A stretch of DNA of 64,000 bases from an uncultured Methylococcaceae bacterium (GTDB taxonomy: Bacteria; Pseudomonadota; Gammaproteobacteria; Methylococcales; Methylomonadaceae): positions 1 to 64,000 of the forward strand of contig CAIQNQ010000137.1 in NCBI GenBank assembly GCA_903873165.1. The letters are read 5' to 3'. Made by a program: the position numbers and the translations under genes. Of the stretch, positions 1 to 9,959 are shown one piece after another (position 1 is the stretch's first letter; each line of letters begins with the position of its first letter). The notes under the pieces were generated by a model. The model was not told the origin of the DNA. It made no database searches and saw only the letters and a list, made by a program, of their open reading frames with translations.

Positions 1-351
1 ATAGCTATGCCCTAAATTTTATAAAAACGACGCATTTTCCGGCTTTTAACCGAAAAGGGCGTTTTCTCTCTAAAAAAATAGCTCAAATCGCGTTAAAACT
101 AACTGACTCTGTTTTCAATAGGAGAGTTTTGCAAGTTCCTCTATAGATTAAACTAAAAACTCATATCAGTAATAATAATTTAATTAATGGGATGAGAGTA
201 AACCTAAATATAACTTTGCTCTAATGGAATGTTATAAGTGCTATTGTATGTTCATCCTACCACTACCTATATATCAATTACTTTTTTATTGCCTATCAAC
301 CCATAACACTTTACAATCAAAAGATAAAATCCTTTTTTATTAATAACTTCC

Positions 352-982
352 ATGCGCCACGCCATTGATCCAAAAATAGATTGTGTCTTTAAGGCTCTGC
401 TGGGGTCAGAAGAAAACCGCAACCTGTTAATTCACTTTCTAAATGCATTTTTGGCTCAAGACCTTATCGAGCCATTGGTATGGGTAGAGATATTAAACCC
501 GTATAATGATAAAGAATTTCTCAGTGACAAGCTCAGTATTGTTGACGTTAAAGCCAGAGACTGCCATGATCGCCTCTATCAAATTGAAATCCAACTGACC
601 AGTTACGGACAAAGGTTGGTTAAAATTCTTTAGAGAAGGTGAGCAACTCAACGATGAAGCCTTACCTGATTGGATGATTACCCAGGAGATGAAACAAGCC
701 ATGAGCACATTAAGTACTTTTTCTGAAAAAGATCAGCATTATTATCAATACCAAGCCCGACAAGAATATTTGCGAGAACAGCGTACGATTCAGCATGAAT
801 TAGAACAGGCGACCAAAGCAATATTACAAGCGAATCAACGTGAAGAAGCCGCAAAAAAGCGTGAAGAATTGGCCTTACAAGAAAAGCATGATGCACAGCT
901 ACGGGAAGAAGCAACTCAACAACGGGAAAAACTCGCAATAGCTGAAATCGAACGCCTAAAAGCTCTGCTAGCTCAAAAATAG
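352..982 (+). pseudogene. Rpn-family (PDDEXK_2, YhgA-like) recombination-promoting nuclease, internally deleted and frameshifted
   Basis: N-terminal MRHAIDPKIDCVFKALLGSEENRNLLIHFLNAFL is Rpn-like. The C-terminal half (WLKFFREGEQLNDEALPDWMITQEMKQAMSTLSTFSEKDQHYYQYQARQEYLREQRT) continues in another frame after about position 610. Confidence 0.75.
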
Positions 983-1144
983 TGACCAACTAACAGAAAA
1001 CAGTTTAAAGAGTTTCTCAGTGACAAACTTAGTTCAGAGATTCGCATATTTCAGCCGATCAACATACAAGCACTAGAAAGTTTTATAGGCTGATATTTGT
1101 GTTATGGTACTTGTGCCATATCACTCTCAATTGATTTTTTAATC

Positions 1145-1505
1145 ATGAAAACGGATACCCTGTTTTATCGGTTATTTCTGCGCAAGCCGAAATTAGCTTT
1201 AGAGTTATTAGGTTTATATTATGCAGGCGATAGTTATTGCTTTAGCTCAGAAGAGATCAAGCAAACGGCTTTTAGAATTGATGGTTTGTTCAAACCTGTT
1301 ACTGATGATCCAGAACAACCTATTATCTTCGTGGAAGTACAATATCAAGTGGATAACATATTTACTTACAGATTATCAAGACCGAACTGACTTATCACCC
1401 TCACTTGAATTTATTCGCTTGATTGTCAGTGATAAACAACAGACAATATTGGGTGAAATATTTAAAAATATAAACGGGCTAACAGAAAATCTCTTAGCCC
1501 GTTAA
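1145..1505 (+). pseudogene. DUF2887 family (Rpn-related) protein remnant
   Basis: MKTDTLFYRLFLRKPKLALELLGLYYAGDSYCFSSEEIKQTAFRIDGLFKPV...FVEVQYQVD is DUF2887-like. The frame then breaks near 1370 and resumes in another frame (DLSPSLEFIRLIV...). Confidence 0.65.
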
Positions 1506-1633
1506 ATAAACCCATATAATTTACAAATTAAACACCTAATACTATCTTTTGCACTGTGGATCATTCACCTTGAGACAGGCTTTATCCCACCAACGTAATC
1601 GATTGTCTCTCGTTATCAAATACCCTCAATAAC

Positions 1634-3241
1634 ATGTTACGAATTACCGAACTTAAACTCCCCTTAGACCATTCAGAAGCTGATCTTAAACAGGCTATTA
1701 TTAAACGTTTAGGGATTCAGGTTGAGCAGTTAGTCTCTTATAAGGTGTTTCGTCAAGGCCATGATGCTAGAAAAAAGGCTGAAATTTATCTGGTTTATAC
1801 CTTAGATGTTGAGATCACAAATCAAGCGGTTTATTTAGAGAAATTAGGTGCTGAATCGGGTATTTCTTTAACACCCGATACAACTTACAAATTTGTTGCG
1901 CAAGCACCTGAAAATTTAACAGATCGACCGATTGTTATTGGCATGGGACCGTGCGGTTTATTTGTGGGTTTGATTCTGGCTCAAATGGGTTTTAAGCCTA
2001 TTATTTTAGAGCGTGGTAAAGAGGTGAGAGAGCGAACCAAAGATACTTTCGGTTTGTGGCGTAAAAGTATATTTAATCCTGAATCTAATGTGCAATTTGG
2101 TGAGGGTGGGGCGGGTACATTTTCTGACGGTAAGCTTTACACCCAGATTAAAGACCCGAATCATTATGGTCGAAAAGTGTTAACTGAGTTTGTTAAGGCC
2201 GGTGCACCTAAGGAAATTTTGCATGTGAGTAAGCCGCATATCGGCACTTTTAAATTAGTGACGATGGTCGAACAAATGCGTGCGACGATTGAATCATTGG
2301 GTGGTGAAATACGCTTTCAGAGCCGGGTCGATGCGCTTAATATAGAACAAGGACAAGTGACAGGCGTTTCTTTGGCTAATGGCGAAACGTTAAACAGTCA
2401 GCATGTGGTTCTAGCGGTCGGTCATAGTGCGAGGGATACCTTTAACATGCTCTATGAAAAAGGCGTTTATATTGAAGCCAAACCTTTTTCAGTGGGTTTT
2501 AGAATAGAGCATCCGCAATCATTGATTGATAAATGTCGCTTTGGTAAACATGCGGGGCATCCCTTGTTGGGTGCGGCGGATTATAAATTGGTACATCACT
2601 GTAAAAATGGTCGGGCGGTGTATAGTTTTTGTATGTGTCCAGGAGGCACTGTGGTAGCGGCAACTTCTGAAGCAGGGCATGTGGTCACTAATGGTATGAG
2701 CCAGTATTCACGAAATGAGCGAAATGCTAATAGTGGTATTGTAGTCGGCATAACACCAGAAGATTATCCTGGGCATCCTTTGGCGGGTATTGATTTTCAG
2801 CGAGCATTAGAAGCCAGAGCTTATGTTTTGGGCGGTGAAACTTACCAGGCTCCTGGGCAATTAGTTGGCGATTTTATCGAAAATAAACCCTCGACAATTT
2901 TAGGAGCCGTGCAACCTTCATACACTCCAGGCGTAAAGTTGGGTGATTTAAGTACCGCATTGCCTGATTATGCAATAGAAGCGATTCGAGAAGCTCTACC
3001 AGCGTTTGATAAGAAAATAAAAGGCTTTGCGATGGCAGATGCGGTTCTCACAGGTGTTGAGACACGCACTTCTTCGCCTATTCGTATTAAGCGTAATGAA
3101 CAGTTTCAAAGTATCAATACAAAGGGTTTATACCCGGCTGGCGAGGGTGCGGGTTATGCGGGCGGGATACTTTCTGCGGGCGTGGATGGTATAAAAGTGG
3201 CAGAAGCAGTGGCTTTGGCAATTTTGGCTGAGAAAAATTAA
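1634..3241 (+). CDS. FAD-dependent dehydrogenase / NAD(P)/FAD oxidoreductase (COG2509-like)
   Basis: 535-aa ORF with IVIGMGPCGLFVGLILAQMGFKPIILERG dinucleotide-binding motif and C-terminal GLYPAGEGAGYAGGILSAGVDGIKVAEAVA. Confidence 0.88.
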   Translation: MLRITELKLPLDHSEADLKQAIIKRLGIQVEQLVSYKVFRQGHDARKKAEIYLVYTLDVEITNQAVYLEKLGAESGISLTPDTTYKFVAQAPENLTDRPIVIGMGPCGLFVGLILAQMGFKPIILERGKEVRERTKDTFGLWRKSIFNPESNVQFGEGGAGTFSDGKLYTQIKDPNHYGRKVLTEFVKAGAPKEILHVSKPHIGTFKLVTMVEQMRATIESLGGEIRFQSRVDALNIEQGQVTGVSLANGETLNSQHVVLAVGHSARDTFNMLYEKGVYIEAKPFSVGFRIEHPQSLIDKCRFGKHAGHPLLGAADYKLVHHCKNGRAVYSFCMCPGGTVVAATSEAGHVVTNGMSQYSRNERNANSGIVVGITPEDYPGHPLAGIDFQRALEARAYVLGGETYQAPGQLVGDFIENKPSTILGAVQPSYTPGVKLGDLSTALPDYAIEAIREALPAFDKKIKGFAMADAVLTGVETRTSSPIRIKRNEQFQSINTKGLYPAGEGAGYAGGILSAGVDGIKVAEAVALAILAEKN

Positions 3242-4515
3242 TTGCAAATTCTTTTGATAGGGAAGTGACAACTAAAGCAACTACCAACAAATAATTCGCT
3301 GCTAATATTTAGATGCGCATCGTGACGCATCAGTACATGTTTAACAATCGCTAAGCCTAATCCTGTACCATTAACTTTCCTTTGGCGTTTAGTTTCAACT
3401 CGATAGAAGCGTTCAGTAATTCGTGGGATATCAGCTTTGGCAATGCCTTCGCCATTGTCTTCAACAGCTAGGACGACGAAATAAGTATCTTCATACCAGC
3501 GTACTTTTACAGTTGAGTCTTCTTTAGAGTATTTGAGCGCATTGCTGACTAAATTAGTAAATGCACTGCGTAATTCTTGTTCTTCACCGACTATATTGGC
3601 AGGTGATTCTAAAGTGAGTTGAATTCGATTTTTTAATTTGCCAAGGGTATCGCTTTCGTTGCAAATTTGAGTGAGTAAACTGGGTACGTTTACGCAGGTC
3701 GTTTTTTTCTGTTGCGTTTCTAAGCGGGCTAATAATAATAAATCATCAACCAAATGTTGCATCCGTTCTGTTTGGCCTTGCATTTGGATGAATGAATTGG
3801 TTAATAAGGGTGAGTGTCCGTCATCCATGTCTTGTAGTGTCTCAATATAGCCCTTAAGAACCGTCAGAGGGGTTCTAAGTTCATGAGATACGTTGGCTAC
3901 GAAGTCCTTACGCATGAGTTCCATTTTTTTAAATTGCGTAATATCTTGAGCCATTAGTAAGCGTAATCCCGCACCATAGCTAATGACTTTAACTTCAAGC
4001 GAGACTCTGTTGTCAACAGGCGATGGTAACACAACGGATTCTTTATAGTTCCTAGATCTTAAATAGCGATTAAACTCGGGGAAACGGATTAAGTTGGGTA
4101 TGCGTTGCCCCTTGTCAGACGTTTTTAAACCAAATACATCTCTGGCGGCTTTATTAGCCCAGTCAATTTCATCATGGGGGCCTAAGATGACCACTGCATT
4201 AGGCAGGGCTTCTGTAGACTGACGAAATTGATCAATAATGTTGCGGAGTTTCTTTTTTCGACGTTTTTCACTTTTTTTAATGCGATAGATGTGGTAATAA
4301 ATATCCTCCCATATCCCTTTAGTTTTTGGATACTTACCTCGCCCACCCCCTCTGATCCATTTTTCAAAGCGCGTGATTTGTGCGAATTGCACAATAATAA
4401 TCCCTAGCATTAATAAAAATATCAAGAGAATAATATGCCCTGTAATGCCACCTACTATGACTGAAATAAGTAGTAAAAGGATAACTGCGGTGATTTCTCT
4501 TTCCCAAACGCGCAT
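3238..4515 (-). CDS. phoR: Phosphate regulon sensor histidine kinase PhoR
   Basis: N-terminal TM segments, PAS domain, FVANVSHELRTPLTVLKGYIETL, ATPase boxes; directly downstream of phoB. Confidence 0.9.
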   Translation of the reverse strand: MRVWEREITAVILLLLISVIVGGITGHIILLIFLLMLGIIIVQFAQITRFEKWIRGGGRGKYPKTKGIWEDIYYHIYRIKKSEKRRKKKLRNIIDQFRQSTEALPNAVVILGPHDEIDWANKAARDVFGLKTSDKGQRIPNLIRFPEFNRYLRSRNYKESVVLPSPVDNRVSLEVKVISYGAGLRLLMAQDITQFKKMELMRKDFVANVSHELRTPLTVLKGYIETLQDMDDGHSPLLTNSFIQMQGQTERMQHLVDDLLLLARLETQQKKTTCVNVPSLLTQICNESDTLGKLKNRIQLTLESPANIVGEEQELRSAFTNLVSNALKYSKEDSTVKVRWYEDTYFVVLAVEDNGEGIAKADIPRITERFYRVETKRQRKVNGTGLGLAIVKHVLMRHDAHLNISSELFVGSCFSCHFPIKRICN

Positions 4516-4518
4516 ATT

Positions 4519-5211
4519 TTAATCGGCTAATGAAAACCGATAGCCAAAACCTCTCACAGTTTGAACTAAATCTTCACGCCCATGTTCTTCAAGTATTTTT
4601 CTTAGGCGACGGATATGAACGTCAATGGTGCGTTCTTCTATATAAACACTACGCCCCCATACTTGATCAAGTAATTGGGTGCGGGTATAGACTTTATCAG
4701 GATGGGTCATGAAAAAGTGCATTAAACGAAATTCAGTTGGGCTAACTTCTAATTGTTTATCACCAATTGTCAGTCTATGTTGTTCAGTGTCGAGGGTTAA
4801 ATCGCCTAAGAAGATTTGAGCTTGACCTTGAATCTTACCGCTTCTGCGGAGTACCGCTCTAATTCTAGCAATGAGTTCCTTAGGTGAGAAAGGTTTGGTC
4901 ATGTAATCATCAGCACCTATCTCTAAGCCTTTGACTTTGTCTTCTTCTTCACCCCTTGCAGTCAGTAATATGATGGGAATATCCTTGTACACGCTTTCTT
5001 TTTTTAAGCGTCTAGCCCATTCAACACCACTAATACCGGGTAACATCCAATCGAGTAAAATAAGATCGTGAGTTCTGTCATCAAGACATTTTTGCGCTTC
5101 TTCAGCATCTGCGGCAGCAAAGGCCATAAAACCTGATTGCTCTAGTACCATCAATAACATTTCTCTGATGGCGTCTTCATCTTCAACAACAAGAATATTA
5201 AAATTAGACAT
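4519..5211 (-). CDS. phoB: Phosphate regulon response regulator PhoB
   Basis: OmpR-family REC plus winged helix; ILVVEDEDAIREMLLMVLEQSGF, TPTEFRLMHFFMTHPDKVYTRTQLLDQVWG. Confidence 0.92.
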   Translation of the reverse strand: MSNFNILVVEDEDAIREMLLMVLEQSGFMAFAAADAEEAQKCLDDRTHDLILLDWMLPGISGVEWARRLKKESVYKDIPIILLTARGEEEDKVKGLEIGADDYMTKPFSPKELIARIRAVLRRSGKIQGQAQIFLGDLTLDTEQHRLTIGDKQLEVSPTEFRLMHFFMTHPDKVYTRTQLLDQVWGRSVYIEERTIDVHIRRLRKILEEHGREDLVQTVRGFGYRFSLAD

Positions 5212-5258
5212 ATTTATTAAAATTAAACGCAGTTAGACTGTATTGTATCAAATGGCCT

Positions 5259-5276
5259 ATGACTCTATTATGACAA
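5259..5276 (-). promoter_or_regulatory. Putative Pho box upstream of phoB
   Basis: Reverse strand TTGTCATAATAGAGTCAT resembles the CTGTCAT-N4-CTGTCAT Pho box and lies about 50 bp upstream of the phoB start. Confidence 0.45.
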
Positions 5277-5342
5277 TATGGCTACTTGGGTGGCTATCAT
5301 TTACAATAACAGACATTGAAGTCATTTATCTATTCTTTAACT

Positions 5343-5642
5343 ATGAATAACACAAAAACCTACCTTAATGTCTCTTATGCGCAGAAAGATGCGGTTAAAG
5401 CACTGGGAGCCAGATGGGATCCGGCCATTAAAAAATGGTATGTGCCCGCTAATATTGATCTTACCTTATTTGCTGCTTGGTTACCGAGTGGGAGTATTGA
5501 TTCAGAATTTAAAAATTTGCCAATAAATGAATCGGCTAATTTAATGGTTAATACCGATAGAAATGTCGTTGCTGGCGTTAAAACTTTTCCAGCGGATAAG
5601 AATTTTGTAGCTTATGATGGGCTAGTACCACCTTGGGAATAG
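5343..5642 (+). CDS. DUF5710 domain-containing protein
   Basis: KTYLNVSYAQKDAVKALGARWDPAIKKWYVPANIDLTLFAAWLP matches the compact DUF5710 motif. The ATG at 5343 (MNNTKTYLNV) is preferred to the ORF-track start at 5316. Confidence 0.7.
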   Translation: MNNTKTYLNVSYAQKDAVKALGARWDPAIKKWYVPANIDLTLFAAWLPSGSIDSEFKNLPINESANLMVNTDRNVVAGVKTFPADKNFVAYDGLVPPWE

Positions 5643-5649
5643 ACGTGTT

Positions 5650-6162
5650 ATGCAAACTCTAAAGTATCTCGCTGGTTATTCTGAAAACGTACAAGACCAA
5701 GTAGTTAAACTGATTGATTCAGATAAGCTAAATGACTATCTATTAAATAAATATCAGTTCGGTCACGACATTAAAACAGATAAGGCTTTGTATCAGTATG
5801 TCGTTGATTTGAAAAATCAATATCTAAAGCAATCCAGTCCGCTAAGCAAAGTGATATATGATGATAAAATAGACTTGGTTCATCAAGCATTAGGCTTGCA
5901 TACTTTTGTATCAAGGGTACAAGGTAGTCAATTAAAATCCAAAAATGAAATACGTATAGGGGTTATTTTTAAAAATAGCTCCGTTGATTTTTTAAGGATG
6001 ATTGTGGTACATGAGTTGGCTCATCTTAGAGAAAAAGATCATAACAAGGCTTTTTATAAGTTATGTGAATATATGGAGCCGCGTTATCATCAACTGGAGT
6101 TTGATATGCGTTTATATTTGACTCAGTTAGATTTGTTCGGTAAAACTAGCTTTCGTAACTAA
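5650..6162 (+). CDS. YgjP-like (DUF45) zinc metallopeptidase
   Basis: VVHELAHLREKDHNKAFYKLCEYMEPRYHQLEFDMRLYL: HExxH plus the YgjP-type C-terminus. Confidence 0.82.
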   Translation: MQTLKYLAGYSENVQDQVVKLIDSDKLNDYLLNKYQFGHDIKTDKALYQYVVDLKNQYLKQSSPLSKVIYDDKIDLVHQALGLHTFVSRVQGSQLKSKNEIRIGVIFKNSSVDFLRMIVVHELAHLREKDHNKAFYKLCEYMEPRYHQLEFDMRLYLTQLDLFGKTSFRN

Positions 6163-6820
6163 GTTTGTCACCAAAAACATTTTTCCAATCATTTTCAAAT
6201 TGATTGACTGCGGGTGGTACAGCGGGATGGTTTAAAAGCTGCTCTGCGACTTCAGGTGCTAAAGTGATAGCCCCTACGCCGAGTTTAACTATTTCCATGA
6301 CTTGATGAGTGTTTTTAAAGCTAGCCGGTAATAATATTGACTTTAGATTGTGCTGTTTAACAAGTAGTTGTATATCGGCAACGACCGCAATACCATTCGC
6401 TCCTAGGGTATCTATGCGGTTAACATAGGGTGCAAGGTATTCAGCACCCGCAAGAGCGGCAAGAAAGCCTTGTTGAACTGAATAAATAGCGGTTGCCAGC
6501 ACACTGATGGGTGTGGCGTTAAGCTGTTTGATGGCCGCCAAGCCGATTTCAGTTGCGGGGATTTTGACGACTATATCGTAGGGTAGAGCATGAAGTTGTT
6601 CGGCTTCTTTTAAAATATCTTCGGTTGTATTACCGACTGTTTGGACATGAAATCGGGCATCTGACCCTAAAATTTTTGCACAGTTATTTAAAGTCTCTTT
6701 AAGGCCAACGCCTGATTTTGCTAGAATACTGGGATTGGTGGTAATACCTTTTAATGGTAAGGCTTTATTAAAGCGGGCAAGTTGTAGGGCATCTGTGGTA
6801 TCTAAATAAAGCTCAAACAT
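6146..6820 (-). CDS. Transaldolase / fructose-6-phosphate aldolase-like protein
   Basis: MFELYLDTTDALQLARFNKALPLKGITTNPSILAKSG, VKIPATEIGLAAIKQL: FSA/TalC family. Confidence 0.88.
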   Translation of the reverse strand: MFELYLDTTDALQLARFNKALPLKGITTNPSILAKSGVGLKETLNNCAKILGSDARFHVQTVGNTTEDILKEAEQLHALPYDIVVKIPATEIGLAAIKQLNATPISVLATAIYSVQQGFLAALAGAEYLAPYVNRIDTLGANGIAVVADIQLLVKQHNLKSILLPASFKNTHQVMEIVKLGVGAITLAPEVAEQLLNHPAVPPAVNQFENDWKNVFGDKLSYES

Positions 6821-6918
6821 AATAATTATCCTAAATCAGTGTCTGACAATTTTAGCAATTGCATCTAATAAAGGGTTAAATTTTCTTAAAATATTTATTA
6901 AGGCCAACAAGAACATAA

Positions 6919-7947
6919 ATGTATTCAAAAGCATCTCTATTTAAGGATCAAACTGTCCGACTTGCACATGGAAATGGTGGGTGTTTGATGCGAGATTTGA
7001 TAGAGCAAATTTTTGTTCGGCATTTACAAAATGATTTATTAGATGCAAATACGGATGCTGCTTTTATACCCTTTGTCGTTAATGCAGGCGACTTAATGAT
7101 CAGTACGGATGGCTTTACGGTAGAGCCATTGGAGTTTCCTGGTGGCAATATTGGTAGTTTAGCCGTGCATGGTACAGTCAATGATTTAGCAGTTTCTGGC
7201 GCTAAACCACTGTATTTAACACTAAATGCGTTTATAGAAGAGGGCTTGGAGCTAAAGGTGCTTGATAGAATAGTACAAAGTATGGCGCAAGCTTGTGTTG
7301 AATGTGATGTTAAAATCGTAACAGGTGATACAAAAGTTTTAAGGCGTGGGCAAGGCGGCGGGGTTTATTTTGCTACAACTGGCATTGGTCAACGAATAGC
7401 CAAACATTCTTTAGGTTTAAATAATATTAAAGTTGGTGATTTGATTTTGTTAAGTGGTACGGCGGGTGATCATGGTACAGCCGTTATGTTGGCTAGAGAG
7501 CAGTTTGGTTTAATGGGATCATTAAAGTCTGATGCGGCGTCTGTTTTACCCATTACTGAAGCCTTGTTAGAATTTGCAGGCTTACGTTTTATGCGTGATC
7601 CAACTCGAGGCGGTGTGGCAACTATTGCCCATGAAATTTCTCGTGTGATTAAGCAATCGGTGCGTCTTTACGAAGCGACTATGCCTTATAACGAGCAAAC
7701 TATCGTGGTGTGTGATTTGCTGGGTTATGATCCTTTGTTTATGGCTTGTGAAGGAAGAGTACTCGCTGTTGTAGCACCAGACTGTGCAGATGCTGCTGTC
7801 AGTAAATTGCAACAATTGGGCTATGCTGATGCTGCTATTATTGGCAGGATTGAGCAGGGACGAGCACATGCTTTCTTAGAAACGGAATTAGGCGGGGAGC
7901 GTATCTTGCCAGAGTTAGAAGAGGACCCTTTACCGAGAATTTGTTAA
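6919..7947 (+). CDS. hypE: Hydrogenase expression/formation protein HypE
   Basis: LAHGNGGCLMRDLIEQIF, STDGFTVEPLEFPGGNIGSLAVHGTVNDLAVSGAKPLYL, and C-terminal LPRIC carrying the cysteine used in carbamoyl transfer. Confidence 0.93.
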   Translation: MYSKASLFKDQTVRLAHGNGGCLMRDLIEQIFVRHLQNDLLDANTDAAFIPFVVNAGDLMISTDGFTVEPLEFPGGNIGSLAVHGTVNDLAVSGAKPLYLTLNAFIEEGLELKVLDRIVQSMAQACVECDVKIVTGDTKVLRRGQGGGVYFATTGIGQRIAKHSLGLNNIKVGDLILLSGTAGDHGTAVMLAREQFGLMGSLKSDAASVLPITEALLEFAGLRFMRDPTRGGVATIAHEISRVIKQSVRLYEATMPYNEQTIVVCDLLGYDPLFMACEGRVLAVVAPDCADAAVSKLQQLGYADAAIIGRIEQGRAHAFLETELGGERILPELEEDPLPRIC

Positions 7948-8088
7948 ATGACATTTGATTAGCAGTTTCGTAAATTTTATTATTACAATGGTTTGTCAGT
8001 TATTTTTAATATAATTTTTTAGGGTACTGGTAAAATAACACTGTTTTATTAATGTGCGTTAAAGAATTTTATAAATATTGGGCTAAGT

Positions 8089-9948
8089 GTGCAAATATCG
8101 TTTTTTAAGAAGTTTGGTTATTGTGGTGAGTTAATTTGTTTAGCAGTCATGTTGAATGCTTTAATTCAGTGCGATGTTTATGCGGATGCAAACAACAGCA
8201 AAGACTTGCCTTTAGTGGGTAAATTAAAAAAAGTCATTGTTTCTCTTGATAGTGAACAAGCAACTGCTGATGAAATAAAGGCTGTCTTAATAACAAAACA
8301 ACATCCTTATTTAAAACGATCTGACTTTCAAAACCGTGCTGAGGATCTCACTAAACTATATGAGGTTTCTGGGAATAAACTCTTGTGGGTAGCAAATCCG
8401 GAAGCTGAAAAAAATGCCTTTGAAGCAATAGGCTTAATAACGGCTGCAAAGGACAATGGGCTTAATCCTGAAGATTATGAGTTGAATAACTTACTGGATT
8501 TACAGGCTAAAGCGAAGATTACTGCACTTGATAATGACAAGGAATTAGCGCTTTACGATACAGCGATTAGTTTGTCATTGCTACGATATTTACATGATTT
8601 ACATTACGGTAGGATCAATCCGAAAGCGATTAATTTTAATCTTAAATTAAGAGATAAAAAGATAATTGATTTACCTGAACTGATTAATGATGCCATCAAA
8701 ACATCTCAAATAAATAATCTAGCGCAACGCTGCCAACCTCAATTAAAGCAATATCAAAAATTAAAGCAAGAACTCGCTAATTATCGATTATTAGCGAGTG
8801 AGGGTGTAAGTTTTCATTTACCTTTTGTGCAGAAAGTAAAACCAGGTGAGAACTTATCTATATCAGGCACTTTATTGGCTCGTTATTTAATTAAATTGGG
8901 TGATTTACCAAAAGATTCCGAGTCAGACTATAAAAATTCAAATGTGTATGACGATAAGCTTGCAGCAGGCGTTAAAAAATTCCAGTTACGGCATGGAAAT
9001 GAGGCTGATGGTGTCTTGGGTCAACGTACAGTTGCGGAACTTAATGTCCCAGTTTCTGAAAGAATCACTCAGCTAGAGTTGGCAATGGAGCGCTTGCGTT
9101 GGTTGCCAGAGTTAACTAATGGTACTTCAATTATTGTCAATATTCCGGCTTTTCAGTTGTGGGCTTTTGATGACGTTGATGAAATTAATGCCAATATGCC
9201 AAATATGCGAGTTGTTGTGGGTAAAGCGCTTAAGAATGAAACGCCAGTACTGATGGCAGAAATGCGTTTTATTGATTTTATGCCTTATTGGAATGTGCCC
9301 TATAACATTGTTAAGAAAGAAATTGTTCCGAAACTTCTTAAAAATCCAAGTTATTTAAATGCTGAAAATATGGAGATGATTGCAACGGATGGGGCAGAAA
9401 CTAAAGTGGTGTCCTTTTCTGGTGCTACACTGCAAGGTTTAACTCAGGGCAATATTAGAATAAGGCAACGACCGGGTCATAAAAACGCTTTAGGAAAAGT
9501 GAAGTTTATGTTTCCTAATAAAAATGATGTTTATTTGCACGACACGCCATCGCATGATTTATTTAATCGCACCCGACGGGATTTTAGTCATGGCTGTGTG
9601 CGAGTTGAAAGGCCTAATCAATTAGCCCAGTTTGTTCTAAAAAATCAACTGAATAAAGAGGAAATTGATGAGGTAATGAAAACGGAAAAATCCCGTAGAA
9701 TTATGCTTAAAAAGACCATCCCGGTCTTGTTTTTTTATACGACAGCTTTCGTAGATCAAAATGGCCGATTAAATTTTTATGCAGATATTTATGGTTACGA
9801 TGAAATTTTGAAAACAGAATTGAAGAAATTACAAGATGTTCCTGATCAAGTTTTATTTGTGCCGCCACCAGAAACGATACCGACGGAAGCTTCAACGAGT
9901 CCGGCTTTGTTACCCAATGCAAACAGCGAATCTGAAAAACAGCCTTGA
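8089..9948 (+). CDS. L,D-transpeptidase, YcbB/LdtD type
   Basis: 619 aa, GTG start; peptidoglycan-binding segment (AAGVKKFQLRHGNEADGVLGQRTVAELN) and YkuD motif (DTPSHDLFNRTRRDFSHGCVRVERP). Confidence 0.88.
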   Translation: MQISFFKKFGYCGELICLAVMLNALIQCDVYADANNSKDLPLVGKLKKVIVSLDSEQATADEIKAVLITKQHPYLKRSDFQNRAEDLTKLYEVSGNKLLWVANPEAEKNAFEAIGLITAAKDNGLNPEDYELNNLLDLQAKAKITALDNDKELALYDTAISLSLLRYLHDLHYGRINPKAINFNLKLRDKKIIDLPELINDAIKTSQINNLAQRCQPQLKQYQKLKQELANYRLLASEGVSFHLPFVQKVKPGENLSISGTLLARYLIKLGDLPKDSESDYKNSNVYDDKLAAGVKKFQLRHGNEADGVLGQRTVAELNVPVSERITQLELAMERLRWLPELTNGTSIIVNIPAFQLWAFDDVDEINANMPNMRVVVGKALKNETPVLMAEMRFIDFMPYWNVPYNIVKKEIVPKLLKNPSYLNAENMEMIATDGAETKVVSFSGATLQGLTQGNIRIRQRPGHKNALGKVKFMFPNKNDVYLHDTPSHDLFNRTRRDFSHGCVRVERPNQLAQFVLKNQLNKEEIDEVMKTEKSRRIMLKKTIPVLFFYTTAFVDQNGRLNFYADIYGYDEILKTELKKLQDVPDQVLFVPPPETIPTEASTSPALLPNANSESEKQP

Positions 9949-9959
9949 GCGAGTATCGA

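Noticed and set aside
25-75. Hairpin-like AAAACG...CCGG...CCG...CGTTTT near the window start
   Set aside because: Could terminate a gene outside the window, but pairing is interrupted and the upstream gene is not visible; not enough support.
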